This document shows, one piece after another, positions 35,085-44,396 of a stretch of DNA of 64,000 nt. The position numbers and the translations under genes are program-made. Within the stretch, counting starts at the first letter, position 1. Each line of letters opens with the position of its first letter. The notes under the pieces were generated by a model. It was not told the DNA's origin, made no database searches, and worked only from the letters and a program-made list of their open reading frames with translations. The DNA is from Rheum nobile (taxonomy: Eukaryota; Streptophyta; Magnoliopsida; Caryophyllales; Polygonaceae): NCBI GenBank assembly GCA_027886185.1, contig WOAB01000563.1, forward strand, positions 1,922,001 to 1,986,000. The letters run 5' to 3'.

Positions 35085-37618
35085 ATGGAACCTGGGGAAA
35101 GAACCGAACGCATGATACGTCGCAACCTTGTACGCCAACAGTCGTATGTGACTGGCGAAGAGGTCAAAAGGTCAGAAAGGAGGCAACGGAGGGATGTGTG
35201 CTACCGGGATGATGAGACCGGCGCATACCAGATTGGAGCAGGTAGCAGTACTGGGGCTGGTTTAGGGTTTCAAACTGGAGTCGGTAGCAGTAGTGGGGCT
35301 GCTGGCGATACTGGCATGATAGGAGTGCATAGCCTAATGGCAGTGCCGTCGTTTATTGGGGGTAGAGCAGGCTCTGAGCCTCCGAGGGACCCAGACTATG
35401 AAGGAAGTCCGCTGCATTGTTATTCTGATACAATAGATCAGAATAACTATTACGGGCGGAATTTTAGTCTGCCGGTACTACCGCCGCATGTGAGCCCTCA
35501 TCATAGCCCGATGGATTATTATCAGGGAGATGAGGAGCAGGACAACCCGTGGGAGAACCCGACAGTGTACCCGAACGCTGCCTATCATCAGCCTATGATA
35601 AGTACATTTAGTATAACATGCATTTGTTTACAATTCATTATTGCATCTGATCTATTTAATAAATATAGGATCATGCCTGTACATGGGGGACTCAGGACTA
35701 GGGGACTCAAGACCAGTCCAGCAATGCCTGGATTCCAAGAGAAGACGCCCCAAACACGGCGGGCGAGGAGCCGGGCGAGGAGCCTCAGGAAGCCTCTTCT
35801 TCGCGGGGAAAACCACCCCGGTCAAAGAAGAATGTCAGATACGACCCTGAACTGGTGGTGAGCGTTCCTGGAGGTCCGGAGAGACCTGAACTCCTAAAGA
35901 GTTTTGTAAACCACGTGGCGTACCTCCTTTACCAGCGCGTTGTAAGTTGCACGTAACATAATTTTTTTAATTATTAATCTTGTTTTAAATAAGTCTGTAT
36001 GATTGCTTAATTATGTTCATATACAGTCGGTGCAACCCTTGAGGTTCCAGCAGCGAGGCAAGCAGTTACGCTCATGGCGTCTCACAACGGAAGACGCGTG
36101 GGGTAGCATGGCGTTGGCGTCCGGGCTATGTCATCTATCGGACATCATGCATGAGCATGTGGATGAGACGCTGATTGGTGCCTTCGTCGAGCGTTGGCAA
36201 TCGGAAACCAACTCATTCCACATGCCATGGGGAGAGATGACTATAACTCTCCATGATGTGTGGATGATCCTTGGGCTTAACATACAAGGGCAAGACATGG
36301 GTCCCCCAAAGAAATGGCACGAGCAGCTGAGACGCAATGATTTGAAGAAGGCGTTGATGGAGCAGACGCATGAGTTTTTTGAGCTGGAGGATGGTGCTAT
36401 CGTCGCCGGTAACTTGCACGCGGGAGATTTTAAGACTCATTGCGAGGAGTTGGCGTCGAAGAAGCTGGCGGCTGGGTTCTTGCTGTACTTGGTGGGGTCT
36501 ACCCTCTTTCCTGACAAGTCTCAACATCGCTTGCCCGTTTATTACACTCCGTTCGTGACTGATCTCACAAAAGTCACGAACTATGCATGGGATACCGGTG
36601 TTCTTGCACACGTGTACCGCAGCTTGGGCGAGTGCACAAGAAAAGAGACACGGGTCATGTCCACATGTTTCACTCTGATCCAGGTATTAAATGGCTTGAA
36701 TAAAAATATCTAATTTTTTGTTATAGATATATTATATGTTTGTTATGTAGGGAATTGACATATGTGTAATTATTTTGTAGTCATGGATATATCAGTACTT
36801 TCCCATGTTTAGACCTGCACAGAGTGTTTACTGGGCCCCACAACAGCCGATCCCATACGCCAGAAAATGGGACATGTCACATGAACCCAACCAGACCAGG
36901 AATTATAGGGAGGAGCTGGATGGGATGCATGCTGATAGTGTAAGTGCATATACGGTCCTTATCTATTATGTTAAAATATATATGCATGATAAGTTGTTTG
37001 AAATTCAATTGTGTTTAGGTTGAGTGGATGTCATACGGCTCCATTGACTTCAATAATGAGATGTTTGCTTCATCGCGATTTCATGGAGTCATATCCTGTT
37101 TGTGGGTCACCGAGCCTTACATGCCGGATCGAGTAGCTCGGCAGTTTGGGCGTGCATAACAATGTCCAAGACCACCGATTGTTCCCATTAAGGCATGGAG
37201 GGGCGTGAAGATTAGCAGTTACACGGCGGAGTACGATAGATCCTTACATGCATGGAATGCCCGCAATGAACATTCCATTAGCCTGCAAGCCATGGGTCCT
37301 CCAGTCCGTCAACACCACCAGTGTACCGATGATTACATGCAGTGGTACCTCCAGCATACACATCCATTCATCATCCCTCAAGAGGATCGTTACACTCAGC
37401 AGCAGGTAAGTAATCATGTAATTATATCCTGTTTATTTTTGACTTCGTGTATGTTTATTAATCGTATCCACTTATCTTCTGTGCAGTGCCTTGATAGTTG
37501 CTATTCACGTATGGATCCATATCGCGATCATCACCATGGAGATGACCGATGTGAAGACGTAGCCGAGGCGTTACAGCAATCATTGGAGCAAATGTATCCC
37601 TTCCTTTCGAACCATTGA
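35085..37618 (+). pseudogene. Plant mobile domain (PMD) protein gene, six exons, premature stop
   Basis: Proposed exons: E1 35085-~35601, E2 ~35700-35941, E3 36027-36683, E4 36781-36939, E5 37019-37405, E6 37487-37618. Introns after E2 have GT-AG ends and all are phase 0. E1 encodes a disordered Gly/Ser/Pro-rich N-terminus (MEPGERTERMIRRN). E2 to E5 carry the PMD hallmarks: LLKSFVNHVAYLLYQRV, GEMTITLHDVWMILGL, KLAAGFLLYLVGSTLFPDKS, YAWDTGVLAHVYRSLGE. PMD proteins (MAIN/MAIL relatives) act in silencing and genome stability when host-encoded; mobile copies are of unknown function. In E5 an in-frame TAA at 37157-37159 (GRA-stop-QCPRPP) truncates the product. The frame between E1 and E2 is also unclear, because no GT-AG pair joins them in the PMD frame. 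Most likely a recently inactivated copy. Confidence 0.82.
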
Positions 37619-38326
37619 ACTTGGCTGCTTCGTCATTTGAGCATTAGTTTGAATGTTTTGTTGAAATTTGAATGTTATGACTTGAGTTTGAATGTGTTTG
37701 TTGAAGTTTGAATGTTATGACTTGAGTTTGAATGTTTTGTTGAAGTTTGAATGTTATGACTTCAGTTTGAATGTTTTGGGGAAGTTGTTTGGATTATGAC
37801 ATGATAAGCGGTATTTTACATAGCGCTACTAGTAGTTATTAGCATATTATTGAGGAGATTTGGATTTGATTTATGGGATATTTCTGTAATCCGGAGAAAA
37901 GGTGAGAAGTGGTTAAATCATAGGATTTACAGAGTTTTGGAGGTAAGTTGGTGTTTGAGGTGCGGAGCTGCATTGTGGATGTTTTTGGAAGCACTTACGA
38001 GTTGAAGACGGTGCCCGAAGTCATATAGGAAAGGTGATGAACAGTTTCACACGTAACGTGTGAAACTGTTCTTCAATGTAACAGCAAATTCGTAGCCCTA
38101 AACCCTAAACAACGCTCAATCTTTGTTTCTAATACCCTAAATAATAAAATGAGATCTTTAATATTAAACAATAAGTATCAAAAATAGCTTCCCTAAATCC
38201 TAAATAACAAATATAATGGGCCATCAAAAATAACTTCTCTAAACCCTAACCATGAAGCTAAGAACTTTAAACATTTTCAAAACAAGAAATAAAAAAGACA
38301 ACTTTAGGGTTACTTATAGAAATTAC
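37619..38326. other. Downstream region of the PMD gene
   Basis: T/G-rich 3' region with three to four direct repeats of a TTTGAATGTT(A/T)TGACTTGAG-type unit at ~37650-37780. A perfect CACACGTAACGTGTG lies at ~38048-38062, followed by CCCTAAACCCTAAAC (telomere-like). No further gene on the plus strand. Confidence 0.5.
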
Positions 38327-38392
38327 CTCGTTCCAAAGTGGAATATCTTCCCCATTGTTGCTCCAATACTCGTTGTTGTTCGGATTGTCCAT
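38327..38392 (-). pseudogene. Stub of a minus-strand first exon
   Basis: A 22-codon minus-strand frame starts MDNPNNNEYWSNNGED at 38392 and ends at 38327 with GAG followed by GTAATT, a plausible splice donor. No continuation is found before the PMD 3' end. It may be the remnant of a third, divergent gene of the element, perhaps lost by deletion. I do not recognise the family. Confidence 0.3.
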
Positions 38393-38539
38393 TTTTTGTA
38401 CAAAAAATGTGAGTGAAAATCAAGATTTTGGGAGTGTTTAGGATGAGGGTTTAGGTTCGAAATGGGTTGTTAGCGGACAAAGAAGATGGGTCATTATTAC
38501 AGTTAGGCGGGGACAAGACGGTTAATTCAATGTGTTTTG

Positions 38540-38645
38540 CAACATACTGAACCACACGTTACGTGTCAAACCATGCCACACGTTACGAGTGAAGTAGATT
38601 GGCACGTTACGTGTGAAACACACTAACACGTAACGTGTGATTACT
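38540..38645. repeat. Third palindrome cluster
   Basis: Four palindrome variants at ~38552-38566, 38577-38591, 38602-38617 and 38625-38640. This is the same ACGTWACGT core as at the element ends, placed upstream of the GRF gene, as the left cluster is upstream of the PMD gene. Confidence 0.8.
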
Positions 38646-38654
38646 AGGGTTTAG

Positions 38655-38830
38655 GCGTATGTAGGGTAGGGTAGGGTAGGATGGATAGGGGTAGGGTTTA
38701 GGTTTTGTGGTTTAGGGTTATGGCATTTCGGTAAAGTTTAGAATAATGAGTTTTAGGTTTAGGGTTTAGGGTTAGGGTTAGGGTTTAGGGCTTAGGGTTA
38801 GTGTTATGATTAGGGTTTAGGGTTTGAGTT
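38655..38830. repeat. Telomere-like TTTAGGG/TTAGGG tract
   Basis: Four TAGGG steps (38658-38678) are followed by irregular TTTAGGG, TTAGGG and TTTAGGGC repeats to ~38830. A short inverse CCCTAAACCCTAAAC at ~38097 lies 550 bp upstream. The orders are imperfect, so this is an interstitial telomere-like tract rather than a chromosome end. Confidence 0.75.
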
Positions 38831-39039
38831 TAGAGTTTATCTTTAATTATTAAGGGTGAATTTGGGTATGCGAGTTACATTATTTATGAGAGTGGTTGAC
38901 GTTTAAGGTTTAGGGTTATTAGGGTAAGAGTGGTTGAGGTCCTTAATGCTAGTGGTTGAGGTCTTTAATGCTAGTGGTTGAGGTCTTTAATTCTTGTGGT
39001 TGTGGTCTTTAATTACTACAGTTGTATATATCATTTCAC

Positions 39040-39207
39040 TATATAAGAGGCATTAGGGTTGTTTGTTCACTACAACACTTCCAACACAAGCGGGATTGAA
39101 GATTCATTTGTGGATAAGCTTCTTCTTCCAGTTTCTTTCGATTTAGTAACCCTAATTGGCATTTTCATATTAATGGATTTGTAGGAAACCAAGCACTACA
39201 TCAAATA
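39040..39207 (+). promoter_or_regulatory. TATA box and leader of the GRF gene
   Basis: TATATAAG at 39040-39047 is followed by a CACTACAACACTTCCAACACAAG leader. A possible acceptor TTTGTAG ends at ~39184, which would give a 5'-UTR intron. Upstream (38870-39010) are repeats of GTGGTTGAGGTCTTTAAT. Confidence 0.5.
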
Positions 39208-39555
39208 ATGACATCTTCATCCGAATCATCATCAAACCTAAATAGGCACCATCAACAAATAAGTGCTCCACAATGCGAGTGTAATTTGAAAACCATTGTT
39301 CGTACTTGGGATTTGCAGTGGAACTACGGAAGGAGGTATTGGGGATGCCCAAGACTAGGGTATTTATACAGGAATTGGATTGATCATGTGTACGAGGAGA
39401 GGGCACACGCGGTTATTCGACAACAATGGCGGGAAAAACAAGATCTTATTAAGGGGAATCAAGATGTTGTTAAACCAGAACTTTTACAAGATATGGATAA
39501 GATGCGTAGGTATAACCTCAATCTATATAATGATGTACATCATATAATGCCTTGA
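39208..39555 (+). CDS. Small GRF-type zinc-finger protein (115 aa)
   Basis: A complete single-exon frame of 115 codons starting MTSSSESSSNLN. Residues ~21-59 match the GRF zinc finger: C23-x-C25, then WNYGRRYWGCPR with C47, then YRNWID. The fourth expected cysteine, just before the last aromatic segment, is replaced (LYRNW), so metal binding may be weakened. The C-terminal half is Lys/Glu/Gln-rich and probably helical. Small GRF proteins are abundant in plants, often in repeats, and GRF fingers bind single-stranded nucleic acid in other proteins. Here the gene is the right-hand cargo of the MULE-like element, in the same orientation as the PMD gene, with its own TATA box and palindrome cluster. 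No break is seen. Confidence 0.75.
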   Translation: MTSSSESSSNLNRHHQQISAPQCECNLKTIVRTWDLQWNYGRRYWGCPRLGYLYRNWIDHVYEERAHAVIRQQWREKQDLIKGNQDVVKPELLQDMDKMRRYNLNLYNDVHHIMP

Positions 39556-40130
39556 TGTCGTATCTTTTGTGTAATGTTGTTTACGTACTATCAACCTTTG
39601 TAGGGAGCAAGCAATTTTATCAAAGCAGAGACATGATATGTCGCGGAGTTTTACAAGAGACTATCCTATTTTTTTCAAACGCAACTAGGCGATGTCATTT
39701 ATTTTGTGCTAGGTTTTCTAAGTTTATGAAGAACTTGTATTATTTCTTGTATTGTGAGCTAAATGTGATTGTATTCATCCAACGTAATGAACAATTCTAT
39801 TCTATCTTCTATGTTGATTATTTTGGGGTGTTTTTTGTAGGATTTTAGATAAACAAATAAATACTACAAATAAACAATAATATGATACAACATTCATACA
39901 TGTAACATTATAATATGTATAAAATAAATAATAATTTAACATTGAACAACAAATAAATACCACAAAATATACAATAATATGACATACACAAATACCCTAA
40001 ACCCTATAACCATTCTAAACCCTATTGACTAATCCACACGTAACATGTGGGTACAAATCACACGTAACGTGTGAAATGGTCCCACACGTAACGTGTGGAG
40101 CACTGTCACACGTAACGTGTGGTTTGTACC
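39556..40130. other. GRF 3' region and right palindrome cluster
   Basis: AT-rich 3' sequence to ~40010, then five palindromes at ~40036-40050, 40059-40073, 40083-40098, 40106-40121 and 40131-40145 (the last within the inverted repeat). AAACCCTA-like motifs occur at ~40000. No other gene. Confidence 0.65.
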
Positions 40131-40386
40131 CTCACGTTACGTGCGAGCCTATGCGCCAAACGGCAAAATGCCTATGCGCCGAAAAATAATCGTGTTTTAT
40201 ATGTCTAGTTGGAATGGATGATACCTCAACATTTTTGATGGAATCAAATGCTTCATGAAGCTTGAAATCATCTATTTCATGGAATGAAATCCATTCTACT
40301 TTTATCTTTACCAAACATAATTTTGAAAATCAGTCATTTTCATTCCCATTCCTGATTCCAAGGAATGGGAACCAAACACCCCCTAA

Positions 40387-41730
40387 AAGCTTTTGAGCAA
40401 CAAGATGACTTGTTAAAGCTAAATTTAAAATATTGTCCAAAATTGCAGTTTTCACAAATGTTAAAATATGAGAGCTTTTGATTAAAGTTACCATGCTTGA
40501 ACAAATAATGCAATCCTTTTTTCCCAATATGTTCTAGCCAAGCATGCCACAACTTAGTATGATGCAAACTCATGCAAACGTTCAATTCAACAAAAAAAGC
40601 AGACAAAACAAGATTACCAACAACATGATATAAGCTATTCCTTTTCACACTCTTAATAATAAAAATTCCATTTCTAGAAACATTTCTAACATATGAGTAT
40701 GAATATGACAATCAAGATCATCAAATATGCAAACTCATGCAAACGTTCAATTCAACATGCATTAGAAAAGGAGCATTACTAATATCCTTGATTTTGAAAG
40801 AGGAATGGTCACCCAACCTTACTCCACCCTCATGAGACTCATGCAAAAAAATCAAAGTGATACCTATGAGGAGTAACATGCATAGTGTAAAAAGAATCAA
40901 GAATCCAAGAGTCAGAATCATCCAGAGATGCACACATGAAAATCTCATCAAAATAGTAAGGTTGTCATTCCTAAAACAACATTAGTACCAATATGTAATT
41001 TACCACTTGATCCACCTTTCTTCCTTTTGAAGCATTTAGCGATGTAATGACCAAATTTGTGAGAGTAATGACATTTAACAATTTTCTTGTCAATCTTGTT
41101 ATTAGAATCACTAGAGCCAGAATTAGAAGAGTTAGAAGCCTTATCTTTCTTCATCTTATTCTTATTTTGGTTTCTAAATTTTCCTTTGGAAAACATAACG
41201 ACAAATTTATAATCTTTATCATGTTTCCTTTATAGACTTTCATAGTCTCATTTTTTTAAAACAATAGATTCAACAATCCTCTTTTTAGTCAAGTCCTCAA
41301 TAACAAATTGGATCACATGTTTATAATTATCAAATTAGGAAGGCAGTGAATCAAGTAGAATCATAACTTGGTGAGTATCTTCATCTTTATCATCACACAT
41401 TTCTAATTCTTGAGTCATGCAATGAAATCTATTTATGTTATCATTCAAAGACACAAAAACATTCATTTTAAAATTAAAAATGCAACACAATAAATTAATT
41501 CAAGAATGAATGTATTTTCCCATGAAGAGGTCTTTTAGCGCCTTCCATAGATTCTTGGAAGAGTGAACAATGACTACTTGACGAACTACTTCATTAGATA
41601 AGTGAATCATGATTCTAGAATGAGCAACCCGATCCATTTCCTTTTTAGCATAAGCGTCAAAGTAAACAAGCCAATCTTCCTCAACAATAGGCGAGCATTT
41701 ATCCTTAATGAGTATAACTTTCATCTTGGC
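40387..41730 (-). pseudogene. Copia gag, zinc knuckle, protease region and GAG-pre-integrase, broken
   Basis: Minus strand: a gag (UBN2-type) fragment from 41724 (HLSNEVVRQVVIVHSSKNLW). Then a zinc knuckle near 41070 read as CHYSHKFGHYIAKC, where the second cysteine of CX2CX4HX4C is serine. Then a protease neighbourhood near 40890-40930, and a GAG-pre-integrase (KLWHAWLEHIGKKGLHYLF) at ~40550, ending at the Harbinger-like insertion. Several stops and frame changes occur; not functional. Confidence 0.85.
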
Positions 41731-41793
41731 TTGTCACATTATAAAGTTAGAGTTGACATCGAATGACTTCATATGAACAGAGGATGCATATGA

Positions 41794-41964
<171 letters not shown>

Positions 41965-42687
41965 TCAAGTATTCTTAAATAAATAAAACAAGCTAAAAAT
42001 GTATATAAGTGGAGAAGAAAATTGAGACAGAGAAAAGCCTTCAACCCAATGTAGAATTTTCTACTTTCAAACACGAAAACAAGGCAAAGAAAAGCATAAG
42101 GTTTTAGAAAGGCAAAGAGTGTTCTTTCCTTCTTCTAATTAAACTTATACTTTGTAGGCTTTCCAGCAAGACTTGTCAAACCTCAAAGGATGTTCGACTT
42201 TCACTGAAGAAAAAGAAAAGAAAAAACAAAGAAGATGGATTCAAAGGAAACAGAAAATCTCACATCTGAAATTTTTGAAGGAACTTGTCTTCAAAAGATC
42301 CAGATCTTTAGATCCGACCCTCGAAAACAAAAATGCTCGAGAAATCAAATCATACCTAGGAGGTTTTACTTTGAGACTTTAGATCCGACTTTGAAAGCTA
42401 AAGACCTTCAAATGTTTTGAATCGTAGCTCAAAAAACCGAAAGGGAAATATTGAAATGATGAAGATCCGACTTTGAAAAACATAAGTTTTCAAAGCCAAA
42501 AATACTTGAAAAAATAGATTGATGCCCATAAAATTGAAGGGAAAGAATTCCAAGAATTTAGATATAGTTTTTCTAAGGCAAAAATGCCTTAAGATACTAA
42601 ATCATAGCTTGAAATCACCTCGACAACTTTAGATTTAAAATTTGAAAACAAGAATGTTTAAAAAACATATTGTAGGTCGAGCCCTTA

Positions 42688-42700
42688 TGGTTCCAATACC
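42688..42700 (-). other. Copia primer-binding site
   Basis: Minus strand TGGTATTGGAACC, three bases after the LTR end (...TTTATTCA). It resembles the initiator-methionine tRNA site TGGTATCAGAGCC common in plant LTR elements, with changes. Position and order support the LTR call. Confidence 0.6.
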
Positions 42701-42703
42701 AAT

Positions 42704-43364
42704 TTGAATAAATGATAAGTTAAATAAAACAGGGAAAAAAAACGACTTTATAGATGATAAAAACGAGTTTTGAATACAAAGATTTGGGCCCCAACTGGAA
42801 CACTCAAAGACCACTATGTTTGAACAAAGTAGGCAAAAGGAAAGATTTAATAGGAGTTGTTGAAAAGAGGGAGGAAGGGAACAATGAGTTGTAATGACGA
42901 CATGAGAAAGGAACCAATGTCTCTTTGACCAAGTGAAGCTCCTCAAATCTCTTTTCTTTTTTTTTCGTGTATGGATTGAGGGAGCTCTCAACAATGCATT
43001 GTTAGAGCATAGGCTAAGGAAGAAACTCCTAGCATAACTCTCAAAGCTCATAGGCGTCTGAATGTCTCTCTTACAATCAACTAGGATTTCTAGCAGGTTT
43101 ATATATCAACCATTATCCTTAACGATGTCGATTGCTCTTTTTACAGCAAAAGGGAAACTTCTGCATTGACGGCTAATTATTTTAAAGATGTGAGACAACC
43201 TAAATGGGTCAATGGTTGTGCCATCCAAATTCGGGCCAAGTAAATAGAACATACCCAAGTGGTTGCTTCAATCCAGGCTTGCATTTGGTCATTAAACAAA
43301 CTCCAAGATACAAACTCCATGTATGAACAATACCAAGCAACATTCAAACTTAGTGATAACAACA
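42704..43364 (-). mobile_element. Copia 5' LTR (probable, 661 bp)
   Basis: Read on the minus strand, it starts TGTTGTTATCACTAAG and ends CATTTATTCA (TG...CA). It has a TATATAAA box ~260 bases inside (43098-43105), in the right orientation and position for U3/R. The outer boundary rests on the TG dinucleotide only, because no second LTR is available for comparison. Confidence 0.5.
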
Positions 43365-44396
43365 ATTAGACTCTACAATATAAATTCATTATTACATAGG
43401 TTTATATATACATATTCATATGATAGATCAATAAAGTAAGCTTTTGATACGCTACGACCCTCATTGGTGCAAAGCATTACTTGATTTGGTTCTGTATTTG
43501 AAGCCAAGTCCTTCCTTTGAGTCTTACAAAACCTCCAAGATCACTCATGGATCTAGAAGCATTGGTTGTCTTTCAAGCCGCACACTCGTGACATGACTTC
43601 TTGTTTGCTAGTGTCGGCGGCCAACGTTATGGCTACTCGATAAATTCCTCATATTTTCCCCTCAAATCCAAAAAACTGGATTCAAAGACTCTCTTTTTTC
43701 GTGAAAGACACTCAATTCTGGTTTTTGAGATTAATATTCATCATTCGCTCATGGAACTTACTCACCCGATCGCTAGCGCACGTTAGCGCGTGAAAATGCA
43801 AGAACACAAGGATAAATGGAAAGCAATGGTTCCAAAGATCTTAGTTAAGTATGTCATCTTAACTAAATATCTAACTTGATTTTTATTAATGAGTAACAAA
43901 AGTAATTATAGGAAAAGAAGCAAAGCAAGCATGGTTAGCGGCCCACAACATGTGGCGCACAAGGCCCACGCATTAACTATTTGAAAATAGAATAAAAAAT
44001 AAAAAGCTAAATAACAATGTCCAAAAGACAAAATAATATAAGTCTATACTATGATAGGTGGTGGTACCGAATGAAACATCATGTGACACTTCACTGGATT
44101 CACCGAAGCCCACGCTGAATATAACGCCGATCAAGACGCCTGAATAAAACTCCTAATTATCCGCCATTCTTGATGTAGATGAGTGTTTCCTGGAAAATGA
44201 CATGGAACACCCCCATGTTGCACGAAGAAAGATGAAGAACACCAATGAAAAAAGGAAGCCTTAATTCTGCGTAGGTTGGCGTTGCCGACGAGGGTCGCTG
44301 GGCATGCGCACTAACGCATAATGGATGATTCCTAACAATAAAGATTAATGGTCAAATGAAAATTTAATAGCAGTTATAGAAAATCGAAATAACTAA
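43365..44396. other. Intergenic DNA, nothing recognised
   Basis: About 1 kb of moderate GC sequence. It contains GCTAGCGCACGTTAGCGCGTG at ~43771-43790 and a polyA-rich stretch at ~43985-44005. Short open frames lack domains or codon support. Confidence 0.5.

Larger units (their letters stand above)
34129..40194 (+). mobile_element. MULE-like element carrying PMD and GRF zinc-finger genes, no transposase seen
   Basis: Seen: 9-bp direct repeats TTTTATATG at 34120-34128 and 40195-40203. Subterminal inverted repeats of ~54 bp lie at 34139-34192 and 40131-40183 and match at about 49 of 54 positions by eye, starting TTCGGCGCATAGGC. Each arm carries GGCGCATAGG twice. About twenty palindromes of the CACACGTWACGTGTG type sit toward both ends. 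Between them lie a TATA box, a six-exon PMD gene, a stub of a minus-strand gene, telomere-like repeats, and a complete GRF zinc-finger ORF. A 9-bp duplication with inverted ends points to Mutator-like elements. The PMD domain is known from plant mobile elements (family knowledge). No MuDR transposase, SWIM or integrase motif is seen, so movement would need help in trans. Confidence 0.75.
33334..40383. mobile_element. Harbinger/Tourist-like element inserted in copia, itself hosting the PMD-GRF element
   Basis: TAA flanks both sides (33331-33333 and 40384-40386). The right end in reverse complement starts GGGGGTGTTTGGTTCCCATT and continues with GGAATCAGGAATGGGAATG. The left end contains GGAATCGGAATCAAGAATGA and CATTCCCATTC, an imperfect inverse. 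The termini (GGGGGTGTTTGG) and TAA target are typical of PIF/Harbinger MITEs. The left terminus is degraded, so the exact end is tentative. Without the inner element it would be ~1 kb, largely the AT minisatellite at 33425-34070. Confidence 0.5.

Noticed and set aside
38655..38830. True telomere or subtelomere
   Set aside because: Repeats are short and irregular and lie between genes of an inserted element.
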